DNA of 64,000 nucleotides from Triatoma infestans (GCA_011037195.1 JAAEAF010003371.1:31295-95294), one strand, 5' to 3'; numbered from the stretch's first letter, positions 21,936-33,035 are shown. Made by a program: numbers and translations. Notes: generated by a model from the sequence alone, not told the origin.

Positions 21936-22312
21936 GGGAAGGTCCAAACCCTACCCTATCCAAGCCCACTGGGTCCATAAAGCTACCCCAAAGAAAAATA
22001 ACAAAAACCTATCTGAGATTCACCGCGGTCCGAACAAATCGGGAGCATAACCTTAAAGGGAAATTGCCTAAGCTCTTCCACAGACATCCTGTGCCGATTA
22101 AAGGTCCTGCATCTAATTTCCTCACAACCGAAACAATCCCGCAATAAGATGGATGGGTATTTCTTTCTCTGTCTCACAAACTCTACAGAGCCCCATTAGG
22201 TAGACGTGTCTCCTTAAACCACAATGGCCAGTTACGGATCCCATGAGATGCCCGAGAGAGGACCCTGTGTATGTATAGTTAGCATACACCAAGTTTAAAA
22301 TGTGTCTTCATG
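21936..22312 (-). pseudogene. LINE 3' end, minus strand (same family as 23816-24367)
   Basis: Its complement contains GGACATTGTGGTTTAAGGAG, TTTGTGAGACAGAGAAAGAA and GTGGAAGAGCTTAGGCAATT, each matching the plus-strand copy at 24014-24190. The encoded zinc-finger block C-R-V-C-E-T-E-K-E-x-P-I-H-L is recognisable. The 3' tail at 21938-22000 is shared with SINE family S1. Confidence 0.65.
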
Positions 22313-22317
22313 AAGGA

Positions 22318-22640
22318 AATCACAGAAAACTTAAAAAAAAAAACTGTTTGGTACAGTTGCACACTTCCGGTCAACCGATTTTCTTCAAACTCGAACGTAT
22401 TGACAACACTTTTTTTATTCTAATTAATTTTATATAAATTATAGAACCAAAATAGCCCTTTAGAAGGAAAGCATAATCCCTCTAAAATGAATTTACCCTG
22501 AATAATGTTTCAATTAAAAGTTGTAGTTGATATTATTCAGTTTAAAGTAAATCGTGGGAGCTGAAAGTCCATTCAGTAAAGGTCTTCTAGTTAATCAATT
22601 TGGACCAAAACCTTTTGTCAATTCCTTTGATTGAGGTTAA
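22318..22640 (+). repeat. HINE-like fragment
   Basis: Contains CACACTTCCGGTCAACCGAT, TTCTTCAAACTCG and AAAGTTGTAGTTGATATTAT. Both ends are missing. Confidence 0.55.
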
Positions 22641-22739
22641 ATCAAACATTCTCACATATAATTAAATGAAATATATTTCTGCGATTTACCGTTTTTGTGT
22701 TACTCATCCTCACACCGACGTCTCATCTAAACATGTGAC

Positions 22740-23070
22740 GGAAATGAAAACAAGATGTGACGAGAAACAGGAAGAAGAGTGGGCAAATACAATAAAAGTT
22801 AGAGAAACTCAAAAGTACATACAAACAGGAAATGACTACCTTTAAAATTAACTACCAACTGACACAAGTACTAACAGGTCATGGTAGAACAAGACATTAG
22901 TTACATAGATTTCACATAATTAACGACAATACAGCTGCATCTGTCTCTATGACAACAGTAAGTATCAAAACATGGGAACACTTAATCTACAACTGTCTAC
23001 TACTTAAAGAAACGTAGAACACTTGAGAACATAATACGTCATATTATTACGACAGGAAACAGGTTGCCAA
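22740..23070 (+). pseudogene. LINE polymerase C-terminal relic
   Basis: In one frame it reads NYQLTQVLTGHGRTRH, then RFHIINDNTAASVSM and K-T-W-E-H-L-I-Y-N-C. LINE polymerases of the I/Jockey/R1 group have Q-x-L-T-G-H-G, then F-x-x-R-F-H, and H-x-I-x-x-C in this order near the C-terminus. The cysteines before the final H are replaced. No RT core is seen upstream. Confidence 0.5.
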
Positions 23071-23439
23071 TTGCTGCGATCGGTTACTTTTAATGAAACA
23101 AATATTATCATCTTTTAATAAGTTCATAAGTTCTATTGGCATGGACATATTTTAATTTGATTTATTAAAATGTTAATAACATGTTGAATAAACTGTGATA
23201 TTATGTGATATAGAAACACAAATAAATTCCATATGAGCAAGGTGTACTGTTGATAGGGAAACAACACTCACTCTAACTCTAATTAATGCAACATAATCAA
23301 AGTATTTTTCTATAAAATTACAACGTTTTAATGAGCGGGACCTTATGTGGAGCGTTCTATATTGAATCCAACAAAGCTTGTGCCAATTTAAATTTAAATT
23401 AACTGACAGACCACCCCCCCCCCATACCCATCTCAAAAA
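23071..23439. other. AT-rich DNA, no gene seen
   Basis: A C9 run lies at 23414-23422. The minus-strand frame 23173-23436 shows no family resemblance. Confidence 0.4.
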
Positions 23440-23815
23440 ATCAATTTTCTTGCAGAAAATATTTCAAATAAAAGTGATAGGTATGTATGTGTGTAGATAA
23501 CATAAAAAAGTTTAAAGAAAACCATGTTGGAATCATTTTCGAGAAAATCACAAAAATTGAAAAGAAAAAATATCCAGTAAAGACGCATTTCCGGTTTGAT
23601 GGGTTTTTGCCCAAGATTTTCATCTCTAATGCTGGTGGTAGTGCGTAAACAGAATACCATGTTTCACACACATACATATACCATTCGCTAAAAAACATTT
23701 TTTCTTTTCGTAATCAGGGGACAGATCTCAAAATATGTATTTCCGGTGAAAACTCGATGTCCCAAACATCTGGTACGATCGTAATAGTTCCTCTTACTAG
23801 GTCTAAGAGAAGCCT
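23440..23815 (+). repeat. HINE-like copy, 5'-truncated
   Basis: Contains AAATATTTCAAATAAAAGTG, CGCATTTCCGGTTTGATG and ends CCTCTTACTAGGTCTAAGAG. The start box and the first two units are missing. Confidence 0.6.
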
Positions 23816-24367
23816 GCTGTTAGCGTGTCTTCTGGCACATGTCTGTCAGGCTTCCAGTCATGGACACCTTCACAGCATTCATCCTTATGGATAAGCATAG
23901 TTGGTTGTCGGCAGTCCAAGATGCTCATCCGAGGTCCGAAAAGGGTATTAGCGAGACGTTGCTGTGACTTTCAAGGAGCTCTCTCAGGCAACTGGTTGAA
24001 TTCCTGACTGGGACATTGTGGTTTAAGGAGACATCTCTACGTAATGGGGCTTATGTCGGATCCATTTTGTAGAGTCTGTGAGACAGAGAAGGAAACACCC
24101 ATCCATCTTATGACAGATTGCCTGGGTTGTGAGTAAATTAGGTTCACGACCTTTGGTCAGACCAGGATGGCTGTGGAAGAGCTTAGGCTATTTCCCCTTA
24201 AGGTTATTGTCCGATTTGTTCGGCCGGCGGTGAATCTTAGATGGATTAGACTCGGGTCTGCATATTTGTTCCAGACCCGGTTTGTTGTTGTTTTTCTTGG
24301 GATAGCTATATGGGCCTAGTGGGGCTTTGCATAGCGTAGAGTTTTGTCCCTCCCCACAGACAAATAA
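23816..24367 (+). pseudogene. LINE 3' end: polymerase C-terminus and 3' tail
   Basis: The reading D-P-F-C-R-V-C-E-T-E-K-E-T-P-I-H-L-M-T-D-C (about 24055-24123) is a C-x2-C-x7-H-x4-C finger of LINE polymerases. Upstream LTGTLWFKETSLRN-like residues occur in a shifted frame. The untranslated tail (24290-24365) reads GGGATAGCTATATGGGCCTA and ends in TCCCTCCCCACAGAC; the same tail terminates SINE family S1. It stands 100 bp before the gypsy LTR. Confidence 0.7.
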
Positions 24368-24469
24368 TGTCTCAAAGAAAGTCTCAAAAGAAATTTTCAT
24401 TTCTATCAATGCACTTTATCTCTTCAGTTTTGGAGTGGATGAAGCTTGTATTATCGAAATATAAGCACC

Positions 24470-24676
24470 TGTGGCGGCATGGCAAAACTGATTCTAGACT
24501 TGCCGCCTTTCTTAAGCTCAGTCACATGAGCAGGTTAACCTAGGTACTCACGGTAAAAATACGCTCGAGCTCAATATATGTATGTACTATTCATTTTGTG
24601 TGTTCTATATCTATCTGTACAATAAAACATTATAAATTGTATTTACTATTACTTGTTGTAGTACTATCCTCCAACA
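24470..24676 (+). repeat. 5' LTR of the gypsy element
   Basis: 207 bp, TGTGGCGGCA to CTCCAACA, bounded by TG and CA. A TATA-like region (CTCAATATATGTATGTACT) and a polyadenylation signal AATAAA near 24622 are visible. It differs from the 3' LTR at about five bases. Confidence 0.95.
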
Positions 24677-24677
24677 G

Positions 24678-24688
24678 TGGTGACCCCG
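24678..24688 (+). promoter_or_regulatory. Primer-binding site (tRNA-Trp-like)
   Basis: TGGTGACCCCG begins two bases after the LTR. A TGG start complements the CCA tail of a tRNA. The word resembles the site used with tRNA-Trp by some retroviruses, but the exact tRNA here is an inference. Confidence 0.6.
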
Positions 24689-25149
24689 TACATAAAGTTA
24701 GTTATTTTCATGTATACAAATAATTGTTTTAGTGTTTAATTTTTAGTTTCATCTCATTTCATTATAAAATTGATTGATTTATACTCATCGACTTTCTTTA
24801 TCATTATTGTAAAAATTCTACAGGATTCTTTGTTTTTGGAGGAAGTACATTTAACGTTTGAAGGTAATTTTCAATTTACTAGTTTTATAATTTTGTTTAT
24901 CTCTTTATAAAGGTCTATTCAATTACTTCTATTCAATTATCAGTAAATTCTAATCTTACGATTCTAAATTTTTTTGTTTCATGTTACTATTCTGAATTTA
25001 GAGTAAATTGTTTTTCAAAAGTTTATTAAGGCTAATCAATCGTTTATTTACATATTGTAAGAATCATTTCATCAATTTTATAACTAATAAGTTCACAATT
25101 TTATTTGTTGTAGATATTAATTTGTCACAAATGCGTTTAAACTGAAATC

Positions 25150-25980
25150 ATGAATCCCACCTCAGATAGTATGAAGGAGGGACAGAATCTCGCACCACCA
25201 AAAAGCGAGGGTCAGTCGGTGTCCGGGGTAGCGCGAGTTGCCGTAAAAATACCGCCCTTTTGGAAACAGAGACCAGACCTATGGTTCCGGCAAGTAGAGG
25301 CTAATTTTTTCTTCGCTGGTGTTACACACGAAGTAACGAAATATAATTACGTCGTGGCGGCTTTAGACACCGAAGCCATAGACCTCATTTCAGACGTGAT
25401 CCAGAACGAGCCTGCCGAGCAACCTTATACTAAACTTAAAACCACCCTCATCACACGATCGTCCGATAGTGGTGATACAAGATTAAAAAAGTTACTTGCC
25501 GATACGCATTTGGGGGATAGAAAGCCTTCAGATTTGCTACGGATAATGTCGGACCTAGCACAGGGAGCCTTTTCTGACGACGCTTTAAAGAGTTTGTGGC
25601 TCCAACGTTTACCACCTAACATACAAGCGGTTTTAGCAGTAAGCGGAGAAACCTTACCACAGTTAGCTCTATTGGCTGACCGCGTTTTGGAAGTAACCTC
25701 CCCGACGCCTATATACAACGTAAACCAGAGTACCCAACCTTCTCCCGCTACCGAACCCTCAATCGGCTCCATTGAACAAAAACTCGAGGAATTACAGCTT
25801 ACAGTGGCAGCGCTATCTAGAAACCAAATAAACTCGCGCATAGCCAATTCACCACCCAGACGCCAACGGACGCACTTAGCATCTCGGACAAATACTTCAG
25901 CAGTAGTATCTAAGGTCTGCTGGTACCACTGGCGCTATGGTGACGAAGCTCAGAAATGCTTTCCCCCTGCACCTACGTAA
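25150..25980 (+). CDS. gag: Gypsy gag-like protein
   Basis: 276 residues from ATG 25150, about 460 bp after the primer site. Encodes the retrotransposon capsid-type structural protein. The block KIPPFWKQRPDLWFRQVEA, then F-F-A-G-V-T-H-E-V-T-K-Y-N-Y-V-V-A-A-L-D, is the conserved capsid N-terminal pattern of this gypsy group. The C-terminus has a C-W-Y-H-W-R-Y-G-D-E-A-Q-K-C knuckle but lacks the final cysteine usual in the family (ends P-P-A-P-T). In relatives gag normally runs on into pol, so the stop at 25978-25980 may be a lesion. Confidence 0.85.
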   Translation: MNPTSDSMKEGQNLAPPKSEGQSVSGVARVAVKIPPFWKQRPDLWFRQVEANFFFAGVTHEVTKYNYVVAALDTEAIDLISDVIQNEPAEQPYTKLKTTLITRSSDSGDTRLKKLLADTHLGDRKPSDLLRIMSDLAQGAFSDDALKSLWLQRLPPNIQAVLAVSGETLPQLALLADRVLEVTSPTPIYNVNQSTQPSPATEPSIGSIEQKLEELQLTVAALSRNQINSRIANSPPRRQRTHLASRTNTSAVVSKVCWYHWRYGDEAQKCFPPAPT

Positions 25981-26056
25981 CCGATAAGACTGCGGAAAAC
26001 TCAGCGAACCATCATTAATGGCGGTCGATGATGGGGATTCCGCAAATGACCGCTAA

Positions 26057-27058
26057 CCTTGTTTATACATTGCGGATCGGGTATCAGGTATCCGTTATTT
26101 GGTGGACACCGGTGCAGCAGTTTCTGTTTTACCACCTACACCCGCCGAACGGCGTTCTCAAGGCAATCAGTCCTTATATACTGCCACCGGTTCCCCTATC
26201 ATTACTTACGGCTCACGAGTGGTATCTGTCGACGTGGGATTGCGGCGTGATATGACTTGGTTGTTCGTAGTGGCAGATCTCTCGACCCCTATATTAAGCG
26301 CAGATTTTCTCAAAGCCTTCGATATCATGGTCGATTTAAAACAGCGTTGTCTTATCGACGGGAAAACGGGATTAACATCACACGGCTATATTGTAAATCG
26401 CCCTGCAGTCGGTTCTATTATAACAATACCTCTCAATAGTAAATACAAAGACATCCTCATGGCTTTCCCCAACCTCTTCCAAGAGTCGCTTAAACCTCTC
26501 AGCTCAGGCTCTCCGGTCGAGCACACTATTGTAACCCGCGGACCCCCCGTTTTTGCCAAACCACGACGTTTGCCACCAGATAAGCTGGCAGCCGCACGCG
26601 CGGAATTCCAATTTCTCTGCAAGTCAGGTATCTGTCGTCCATCTAGTAGCCCTTGGCCGTCACCATTGCATATGGTGAAGAAGAAGGATGGCTGTTGGCG
26701 CCCTTGCGGCGATTACCGAGCACTCAATTCAGCTACAATTCCCGATCGCTACCCTATTCCACATATTTCGGACTTCAACAGCGAATTGGCAGGTAAATGC
26801 ATATTCTCCAAAATAGATCTGGTCCGGGCTTATTACAACATTCCTGTGGCTCAGGAAGACATTCCAAAAACGGCGATAACAACCCCGTTTGGCCTCTATG
26901 AGTTCTGCCGGTTACCGTTTGGTCTGAGAAACGCAGCCCACACTTTTCAACGGTTTATGCCTTTTGCATTTTCTTACTTAGATGACGTTTTAGTGGCTTC
27001 GGAGGATGAATCTTCTCACCAAACTCATTTGAGAGATCTGCTTAGAGTATTGGACTAA
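26057..27058 (+). pseudogene. pol: Gypsy pol, part 1: protease and reverse transcriptase
   Basis: The open phase begins after a stop at 26054-26056. The aspartic protease motif [10 protein letters not shown] is at 26105-26134. The RT has [46 protein letters not shown] and the catalytic Y-L-D-D at 26975-26986. Only a few residues separate QRFM from YLDD; relatives have about seven more, so an in-frame 21-base deletion is likely and may impair the palm. TAA at 27056-27058 interrupts the frame just after the palm; the same frame continues beyond it. Confidence 0.9.
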
Positions 27059-28790
27059 TTCGGCCTTAGAGTAAATGTGTCTAAGTCGGTGTTCGGAGTA
27101 TCGGAAATAGACTTCCTGGGTTACACGGTATCACCTCAAGGAATCCGACCTTTGGCTGACAGAGTGAAGGCCATCGCAGACGTTCCCTTACCTATGACTG
27201 TCCAAGAGCTACGCCGCTTTTTGGGATTAGTTAACTTTTATCGTCGCTGTTTGCCGAATCCGGCTCAGACACAGAACGTGTTAATCGCCTTAATTCCGGA
27301 CAATAAAAAGAAGGATAAACGAGAGGTAGCCTGGTCGGAGGAAGCTAAGACCGCGTTTTCGTTGCTTAAGACACAGTTAACGAACGCAGCACTCCTTGCT
27401 CACCCAGACCCCAACCTTCCACTATTCCTCACGGTGGACGCGTCGCAGACAGCAATCGGTGCAGCACTACATCAATCTCAAAGTGGTCACGCGGTACCCT
27501 TAGGTTTTTTCTCCAGGACCCTCACACCTGCACAAAAAAATTATTCAACCTATGATCGAGAACTTTTAGCAGCTTATTCTGCTGTTAAATATTTTCGCCC
27601 CATGCTGGAAGGCCAACAGTTTGCCATTTTCACGGACCAGCGCCCCCTGGTGAACGCTTTCCAACGACAATCCGACAAAGCGTCACCTCGCCAGCTAAGA
27701 CACCTTGATTTCATAGCACAGTTTACCACAGATATTAGGTTCGTGCCGGGAATCGAAAATGTTGTGGCAGACACACTTTCACGAATCGCTGCCATCACCC
27801 TTTCGGACTCAGAATTTTTTAAACAGGTTGCGGAAGCACAAGAGTCAGATGAGGAACTTTCTCAACTCACGGCTAACAACACTTCCTCACTCGACCTGCA
27901 CCGAATGCCTCTATTCGGCACGTCGCTTACACTTTGGTGCGACAAGTCCACGCCTGTCAACCGACCATACCTACCAGAACCCTTTCGACGTCACGTTTTC
28001 CAACAGCTACATGGACAAACACACCCAAGCAGACGTACTACGGTCAAATTAATAACCTCCAAATACGTCTGGCCGTCCATCAGGAGGGACGCCAGCACTT
28101 GGGCGAAGACGTGTATAACATGCCAGCGCAGCAAAGTCATTAGGCACAACAGTACACCACTAGGCAGTTTTCCCGAACCAGGTGATAGGTTTACATACAT
28201 CCACCTAGATATCGTAGGACCGCTTCCACCCTCTGAAGGAAATCGCTACCTCCTTACCATCGTGGACCGTTACACTAGATGGATGGAGGCCATACCTCTG
28301 CCGGATATCCAGGCACCCACGGTGGCTCAAGTTTTTTACAGAGAATGGATCGCTCGATTCGGAAGTCCAGCTACAGTGGCCACAGACCAAGGGCGGCAAT
28401 TCGAAGCAGAGCTTTTTCAGGAGCTAAGTAGGCTATTTGGTTTCCATCGACAGCGGACCACTCCCTACCATCCACAGTCTAATGGTATGGTGGAGCGTTT
28501 TCATCGCACTCTCAAGGTAGCACTGACGGCAACCCTGGAAGAGTCATCTCAGTGGCACTTAGCATTACCCGCGGTCCTTCTCGGACTACGTACAACCGTC
28601 CGAGAAGACTTGGGCGTGGCACCATGTGAATTGGTGTATGGCCAGAGCCTACGGTTACCCGGAGATTTTTTCACTCTACCACGGCCACCCTACAGTCAGA
28701 GCTGGCTAAGAGACTACGCAGCGCCTTCACAGAGCTTCGGCCAGTCCCACCCCGATCATCCAGACGGCGCACATGTTTTGTGGATAAAGG
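27059..28790 (+). pseudogene. pol: Gypsy pol, part 2: RT thumb, RNase H and integrase
   Basis: Continues in the same frame: DFLGYTVSPQGIRPL and RRFLGLVNFYRR (RT connection); VDASQTAIGAALHQ and TYDRELLAAYSAVKYFR (RNase H); then an H-x3-H and C-x2-C zinc finger, Q-L-H-G-Q-T-H to C-I-T-C. The integrase triad is intact: D at 28208-28210, D at 28385-28387, E at 28493-28495, with 35 residues between the last two. The C-terminal part leaves this frame near 28770-28790; the open frame runs on only as unrelated residues to 28879. Confidence 0.92.
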
Positions 28791-29118
28791 GATCGCCACA
28801 GCCACTCATGTTTTCCTCCGGGTTGACGCAGTTCGACCTCCGCTTACGCCACCATATGAGGCCCCTTTTCGCGTTTTAGCGAGGTCAGAGAAAACAATCA
28901 CGATAGAAGCCCGAGGGAAACAGTTAGTGGTATCAATAGATCGCGTCAAAGCCTGCCACTCCTTGCTACAAGAGTCTGTGACTCAAGCTGCAGAGCGTGT
29001 CCCGGCATCAACGGAAACCTCAGCAACAGCCTCACCAGCTACAGTTCCTGCACCACCGGCCGCCCATACCACTAAATCCGGAAGACATGTCCATTTCCCT
29101 GCCAAATACTCCTCTTAA
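28780..29118 (+). pseudogene. pol: Gypsy pol C-terminal tail, frameshifted
   Basis: In a different frame from the integrase: HVFLRVDAVRPPLTPPYEAP, F-R-V-L, then V-S-I-D-R-V-K-A, the chromodomain-less integrase tail of this gypsy group, and the terminal SGRHVHFPAKYSS, which normally ends pol in relatives. The shift between this and the upstream frame is therefore a mutation rather than a gene boundary. The stop at 29116-29118 is six bases before the purine tract. Confidence 0.85.
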
Positions 29119-29128
29119 AAGGGGGGGA
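29117..29128 (+). promoter_or_regulatory. Polypurine tract
   Basis: AAAAGGGGGGGAG, four bases before the 3' LTR. It primes plus-strand DNA synthesis in LTR retrotransposons. Confidence 0.8.
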
Positions 29129-29132
29129 GTAC

Positions 29133-29339
29133 TGTGGCGGCATGGCAAAACTGTTTCTAGACTTGCCGCCTTTCTTAAGCTCAGTCACATGAGCAGGTTA
29201 ATCTAGGTACTCACGGTAAAAATACGCTCGAGCTCAATATATATATGTACTATTCATTTTGTGTGTTCTATATCTATCTGTACAATAAAACAATATAAAT
29301 TGTATTTACTATTACTTGTTGTAGTACTATTCTCCAACA
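29133..29339 (+). repeat. 3' LTR of the gypsy element
   Basis: 207 bp, near-identical to 24470-24676, ending CTCCAACA and followed by the CACC duplication. Confidence 0.95.
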
Positions 29340-29343
29340 CACC

Positions 29344-30334
29344 CTTAGATTCCGCAAATTCTAGTTGAGGTAATTAAAAAAAAAGAAATTATGTTAATTG
29401 ATGCTAAAAATTGTTGTTTTTTTATCGGTAACAAGGAGATTGCCTCTGCCTTTCTATGGATGACAGGAATTTAAATTTTGAGAAATATTTATTTTTACAT
29501 TTTACTAAATGTAAATTTTCTTTTTATAAAAAAGAGAGTAATATGAAAAATAGAGCAGGAATTGCATTGTGAAGGTGAAATGTGTGTACGATCGTATGTA
29601 TCTGTATAATAAATGTATATTTTGATAATGAACGGATGTAAGGCTGACACAGTAACAAACAATGAGTGAATACATTATCCACAGTGATCACTTCCTTTGA
29701 CGAGATTTATATATATATATATTTATATGTGTTATTGTTTGTTTGTGAGGTTGTTAACGTTATTTTCCATGAAACAATTACCTAAAATTCTAAATTACAA
29801 TTAGTCCTAATTCAAAGTGATAATACAACTAATTATTACGCCTTATTATTGATGACTGGTTTAATGAAAGGGACTGATTTATTTAACGAAGAATAACTCT
29901 GCGGGAAAAATAATCCTAGCTTATCATAGTCATTATCAACATCGCTGTTATGTACGATTTAAGTACGTCATATATTTAACTGTTGAGTTAATTAGTTAGT
30001 TAAATTAACCGTACACCTAGGACTAGCCACTGGTGCTTAAGAGATCTTGACGTCCCTAAATGGGTGTAATTTCAGCCTAAACAATACGAGCGATAACTTC
30101 TTTGATACTGCTAAAGCTTACAATACACACAGGACGTGAAAAAGTTTGTTGAAGTATATCCATAGACAAACTCTAGCTCGTCACCAAACAAAATACACAC
30201 ACTCAAAGTACACACTGTACATTTTAAAGATGGCAATATTCTATGCATACCCAGTGACACCCAAGAGAGAGACAGACAGACATATAACGTACTCTCTCTA
30301 CATATCTAATCTCATTTGAATATTAAAATTATTT
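29344..30334. other. AT-rich DNA, no gene seen
   Basis: No repeat family recognised. A TA microsatellite sits at 29709-29722. Confidence 0.45.
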
Positions 30335-30480
30335 TTTTTTAGCGAATGGTTTTCCGTCCATATACTACCACCGCATTCGACACGATGGTTTCGAAATCAA
30401 AAACTACAACCGGAAGTTTGCGTGTTTACTGTTTTTTTTTGCAATTTTTTTCAAAAACGGCTCCAACGATTTATTGAAAC
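30335..30480 (-). repeat. HINE-like fragment
   Basis: Contains AGCGAATGGTTTTCCG, CAACCGGAAGTTTGCGTG and AAAACGGCTCCAACGATTTA. Confidence 0.5.
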
Positions 30481-30544
30481 TTGCAATAATTTTTTTTTTT
30501 AGTAAGGAGTTCCTCAATGCTGAAGTTTTTTTCATCCTAATATT

Positions 30545-31260
30545 TCTTTAAATTTCAGCCTCCAGCTGGATCTATCCCGGATATCCTCTTCTCTCGGAGG
30601 CTTTCTCGGAAGCATCTATCTACTTTTCCCTGGCTCTGCCCCTTCTTCTTCTTCTTCCCTCTTTAGCCATCCTTCCATGCTTTTTTACATGGCCGTAACA
30701 TCCAAGTCCCTTTTCCTCCTCCTTCTACAGCACAAGTTTTGAAACGTTCATTTTTTTTATTATTTCTTCGTTTCTTACCCTTTCAAGCCTTGATATTTGT
30801 GTTGCCCTTCTCTAGTAATCGATTTCGATGGCCAGAAGCTTTTTCCTTAAAGCCTTATTTAAGGTCCAAGTCTCAGCAGCATATAGTAGTATTCTTTGTA
30901 CCAGGCTACTATATACCTATTATCTTTTTGGTACTATTTAGAATATTGCCGCTCCATAATACGGGGTTCAGTATGCCGATTGCTCTTTTTGCGCTTATAT
31001 TCCTTTGCAACATGTCATTTTTACTTGAAGCATCCTTACTGATGACAGAACCCAAGTGATTTGAATTGCTTAACCCTTGGGATTTTTATGTCTTCTACAG
31101 TAAGTAAAGTCTTCTCCGCTTGTTGTCGACATAATATACTCAATTTTTGCTATATACCCTATTTATACCCCTTTTTTGATATGCCTCTATTACTTTGCCC
31201 ATCATGTCCTCCCGATCTTGGGCTATTATCACTTGGTCATCTACAAACAGCAGTATCTAC
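30545..31260 (-). pseudogene. LINE polymerase C-terminus relic, minus strand
   Basis: The minus strand gives K-L-L-A-I-E-I-D-Y then R-R-A-T-Q-I-S-R-L-E-R-V-R-N-E-E-I-I, followed by K-G-x-W-M-L-R-P and a lysine-rich block. This is the same LINE thumb region as at 18736-19390 (there I-E-M-D-F-W-R-R-C-L-R). It has several stops. The 31080-31260 part probably holds RT remains (S-x-D-D-Q-V-I), too eroded to assign. Confidence 0.5.
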
Positions 31261-31423
31261 ATACATAAATACTTATCAGCACAAACAAAATGTTGGCTGG
31301 CTTTTGGGGCCAAAGAAAGAAAACTTTTCAAATTCAAAAAAAAACAAACCTATATTATAAAGTCGTACTTTCTTGATCAACTGAAATTCAGAATTCTATC
31401 ATTACATTTAATATATATTACTA

Positions 31424-32200
31424 TACGAGGGTCATTCAATAGGTAACGAGACAAATTCCTGCCGCTCAAAAACTATTTATTTAATCAATACAAAACTTTG
31501 GCTACTTTTCCAAAGTCCCCAGCAACATCTATATACTTGTCCCATCGTTCTTCTAATTTGTGTATGCCTATGGTATAAAATTCTTTGGGTTGATCTCGAA
31601 GCCATTTTTTTTACACCTGATTTTTAACTTCTTCATTGGATTGAACATGTTTCTCACATAGAGCCTCTTTAAGGGGTCAAAATAAATGGAAGTCCGATGG
31701 GGCGAGGACAGGGCTGTAGGGGGGGATGTGAAAGGATCTCCCACCCCACTTTTTGAAGCGTTTCCGTAAGTTGTCTTGGAACCCATCTCGCGCAAATTTT
31801 CTTCAACTACTGCAGTTTATTCTGAATAATATTATGGACAGTTCCAACACTCGCTTGCACTTCTTCAGCTATCAGTTCAACAGTAATACGCCTGTTGTCC
31901 TGAATTAACGCGTTAATGCGAGATTCGAGGGAGGAAGTTGCAACCTTAACTGGTAGTCCACTTCGTTGCTCGTCACAGACACTTTCACGGCCACTTTTAA
32001 ACTGTTCTACCCAATTGTAAACGTGCAAACGGTTCAAACAGTTATTCACGTGCGCTTTCAACATTCTTTCGTGGATTTCACTACCTTTGATACCCTTTGC
32101 AACTAAAAATCTAATCGCTGAGCGTTGTTCTTTCGAGGTGCAATCCTGAAGTGGACTCGCCATTGTTAACTGAATACATTTGAGGTTATACTTACTAAAT
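31424..32200 (-). mobile_element. mariner element relic (copy M2), internally deleted
   Basis: The left terminus TATACGAGGGTCATTCAATA (31422-31441) matches the terminal repeat of M1. Compared with M1, the catalytic core is missing: sequence matching 15245 joins sequence matching 15670 near 31760. The right terminal repeat was not found. Such internal deletions are typical of non-autonomous mariner derivatives. Confidence 0.75.
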
Positions 32201-32235
32201 ACTCTTGAACAGCTGATGAGAATGAAGAGCCCCAT
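31807..32235 (-). pseudogene. mariner transposase N-terminal half (uninterrupted)
   Basis: The minus strand is open for 142 residues. From about residue 35: EQRSAIRFLVAKGIKGSEIH, N-R-L-H-V-Y-N-W-V-E-Q-F-K-S-G-R-E-S-V, and then R-S-G-L-P, the linker R-I-N-A-L-I-Q-D-N-R-R-I-T and AEEVQASVGTVHNIIQ. These are the two helix-turn-helix domains and linker of mariner. The natural start is probably the methionine after the first 24 residues. The frame ends before the catalytic region, which is deleted. Confidence 0.8.
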
Positions 32236-32279
32236 GATGTAAGTGGTAAAACGGTATATTTATGTTTTTCTACGATTAT

Positions 32280-32390
32280 TCGTTTTTAGTTCACAGACAC
32301 ACAGACAACGTTTTTTTACCCAGTGAACCTTAAAACATTTATTTCTGGTTAAAACTCCAATTTCGAAAATTTAACACTGTTCGCGCATAT
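32280..32390 (+). repeat. HINE-like fragment
   Basis: Contains ACACACAGACAACG, then AACCTTAAAACATTTATTTC and AAAACTCCAATTTCGAAAAT, the region next to the hairpin end. Confidence 0.4.
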
Positions 32391-32399
32391 TACCTATTT

Positions 32400-32919
32400 C
32401 AATTACGGTTAAATATTAAAGAACGAATACAATCTTGATACTTTTTTCTAAAAAATATCTATGCGATGTAATAATAATATAAAATCAATATTAAATTTCC
32501 CAATGTTAGTTTTGACAAAATCATAGACTTAAAAATAAATCTTAAAAATATTGTGCTGATAAAAAGTATGCTATAAAAGATAATTATTTGTAACTTTTTT
32601 CTTTCTTTTTTATACTAGTGCAACTTCAAATACTGGTCATTGTTTCCCCCTTTTTTCCTCAAGTTTGATAGTTCTAGTTTCCCCACAATGTTCTAAGGAT
32701 ATTTGGCAAAGTTCCGCGAGATGGCTCTTCAGAAAGCTACTAGAATCTAGCTAAAAACTACATCCATTTAATAGTATTCTATAGAGCCATTGCCAAAAAC
32801 TTTGCCTGCTTATATTTTATCTCTCTTTCTCTCTCTCTCTTTAACCACTGGCGCCTTCTTGTATTCGCTCAATAATGTAAGTCCGTCAGAATAATGATTA
32901 ATAAGAAATCACGTCTTTT
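32400..32919. other. AT-rich DNA, no gene seen
   Basis: A TC microsatellite is at 32821-32842. Nothing else recognised. Confidence 0.4.
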
Positions 32920-33035
32920 TTTTTACTTTCTCTTACTCCTGATAAGAAGAAGCATTGTGGGCTTGTTAAAATTAATTTTTCGAAAGTGAGTTTTCACCGA
33001 AAATACATTTTTTGAGACCCTTAAAGTCTTTGCCC
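32920..33035 (-). repeat. HINE-like fragment (hairpin end)
   Basis: Contains ACTTTCTCTTACTCCTGATA, AGAAGAAGCATTG and GAGTTTTCACCGAAAATAC. Confidence 0.55.

Larger units (their letters stand above)
24466..29343 (+). mobile_element. Ty3/gypsy LTR retrotransposon, recent but defective
   Basis: Complete structure: target duplication CACC (24466-24469 and 29340-29343), 5' LTR, primer-binding site, gag, protease, RT, RNase H and integrase in the usual Ty3/gypsy order, purine tract and 3' LTR. The two 207-bp LTRs differ at about five positions, so the insertion is young. It has no env-like frame. Coding lesions: gag ends before the protease without a continuous frame, an in-frame TAA at 27056-27058, a probable 21-base deletion in RT near 26958, and a frameshift near 28770-28790. 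Confidence 0.95.

Noticed and set aside
25425..25847. 140-residue frame opposite gag
   Set aside because: Antisense shadow of gag; no family resemblance.
28879..29118. Possible env gene in the gypsy element
   Set aside because: The region is the frameshifted C-terminal tail of pol; too short, and no signal peptide or membrane segment.
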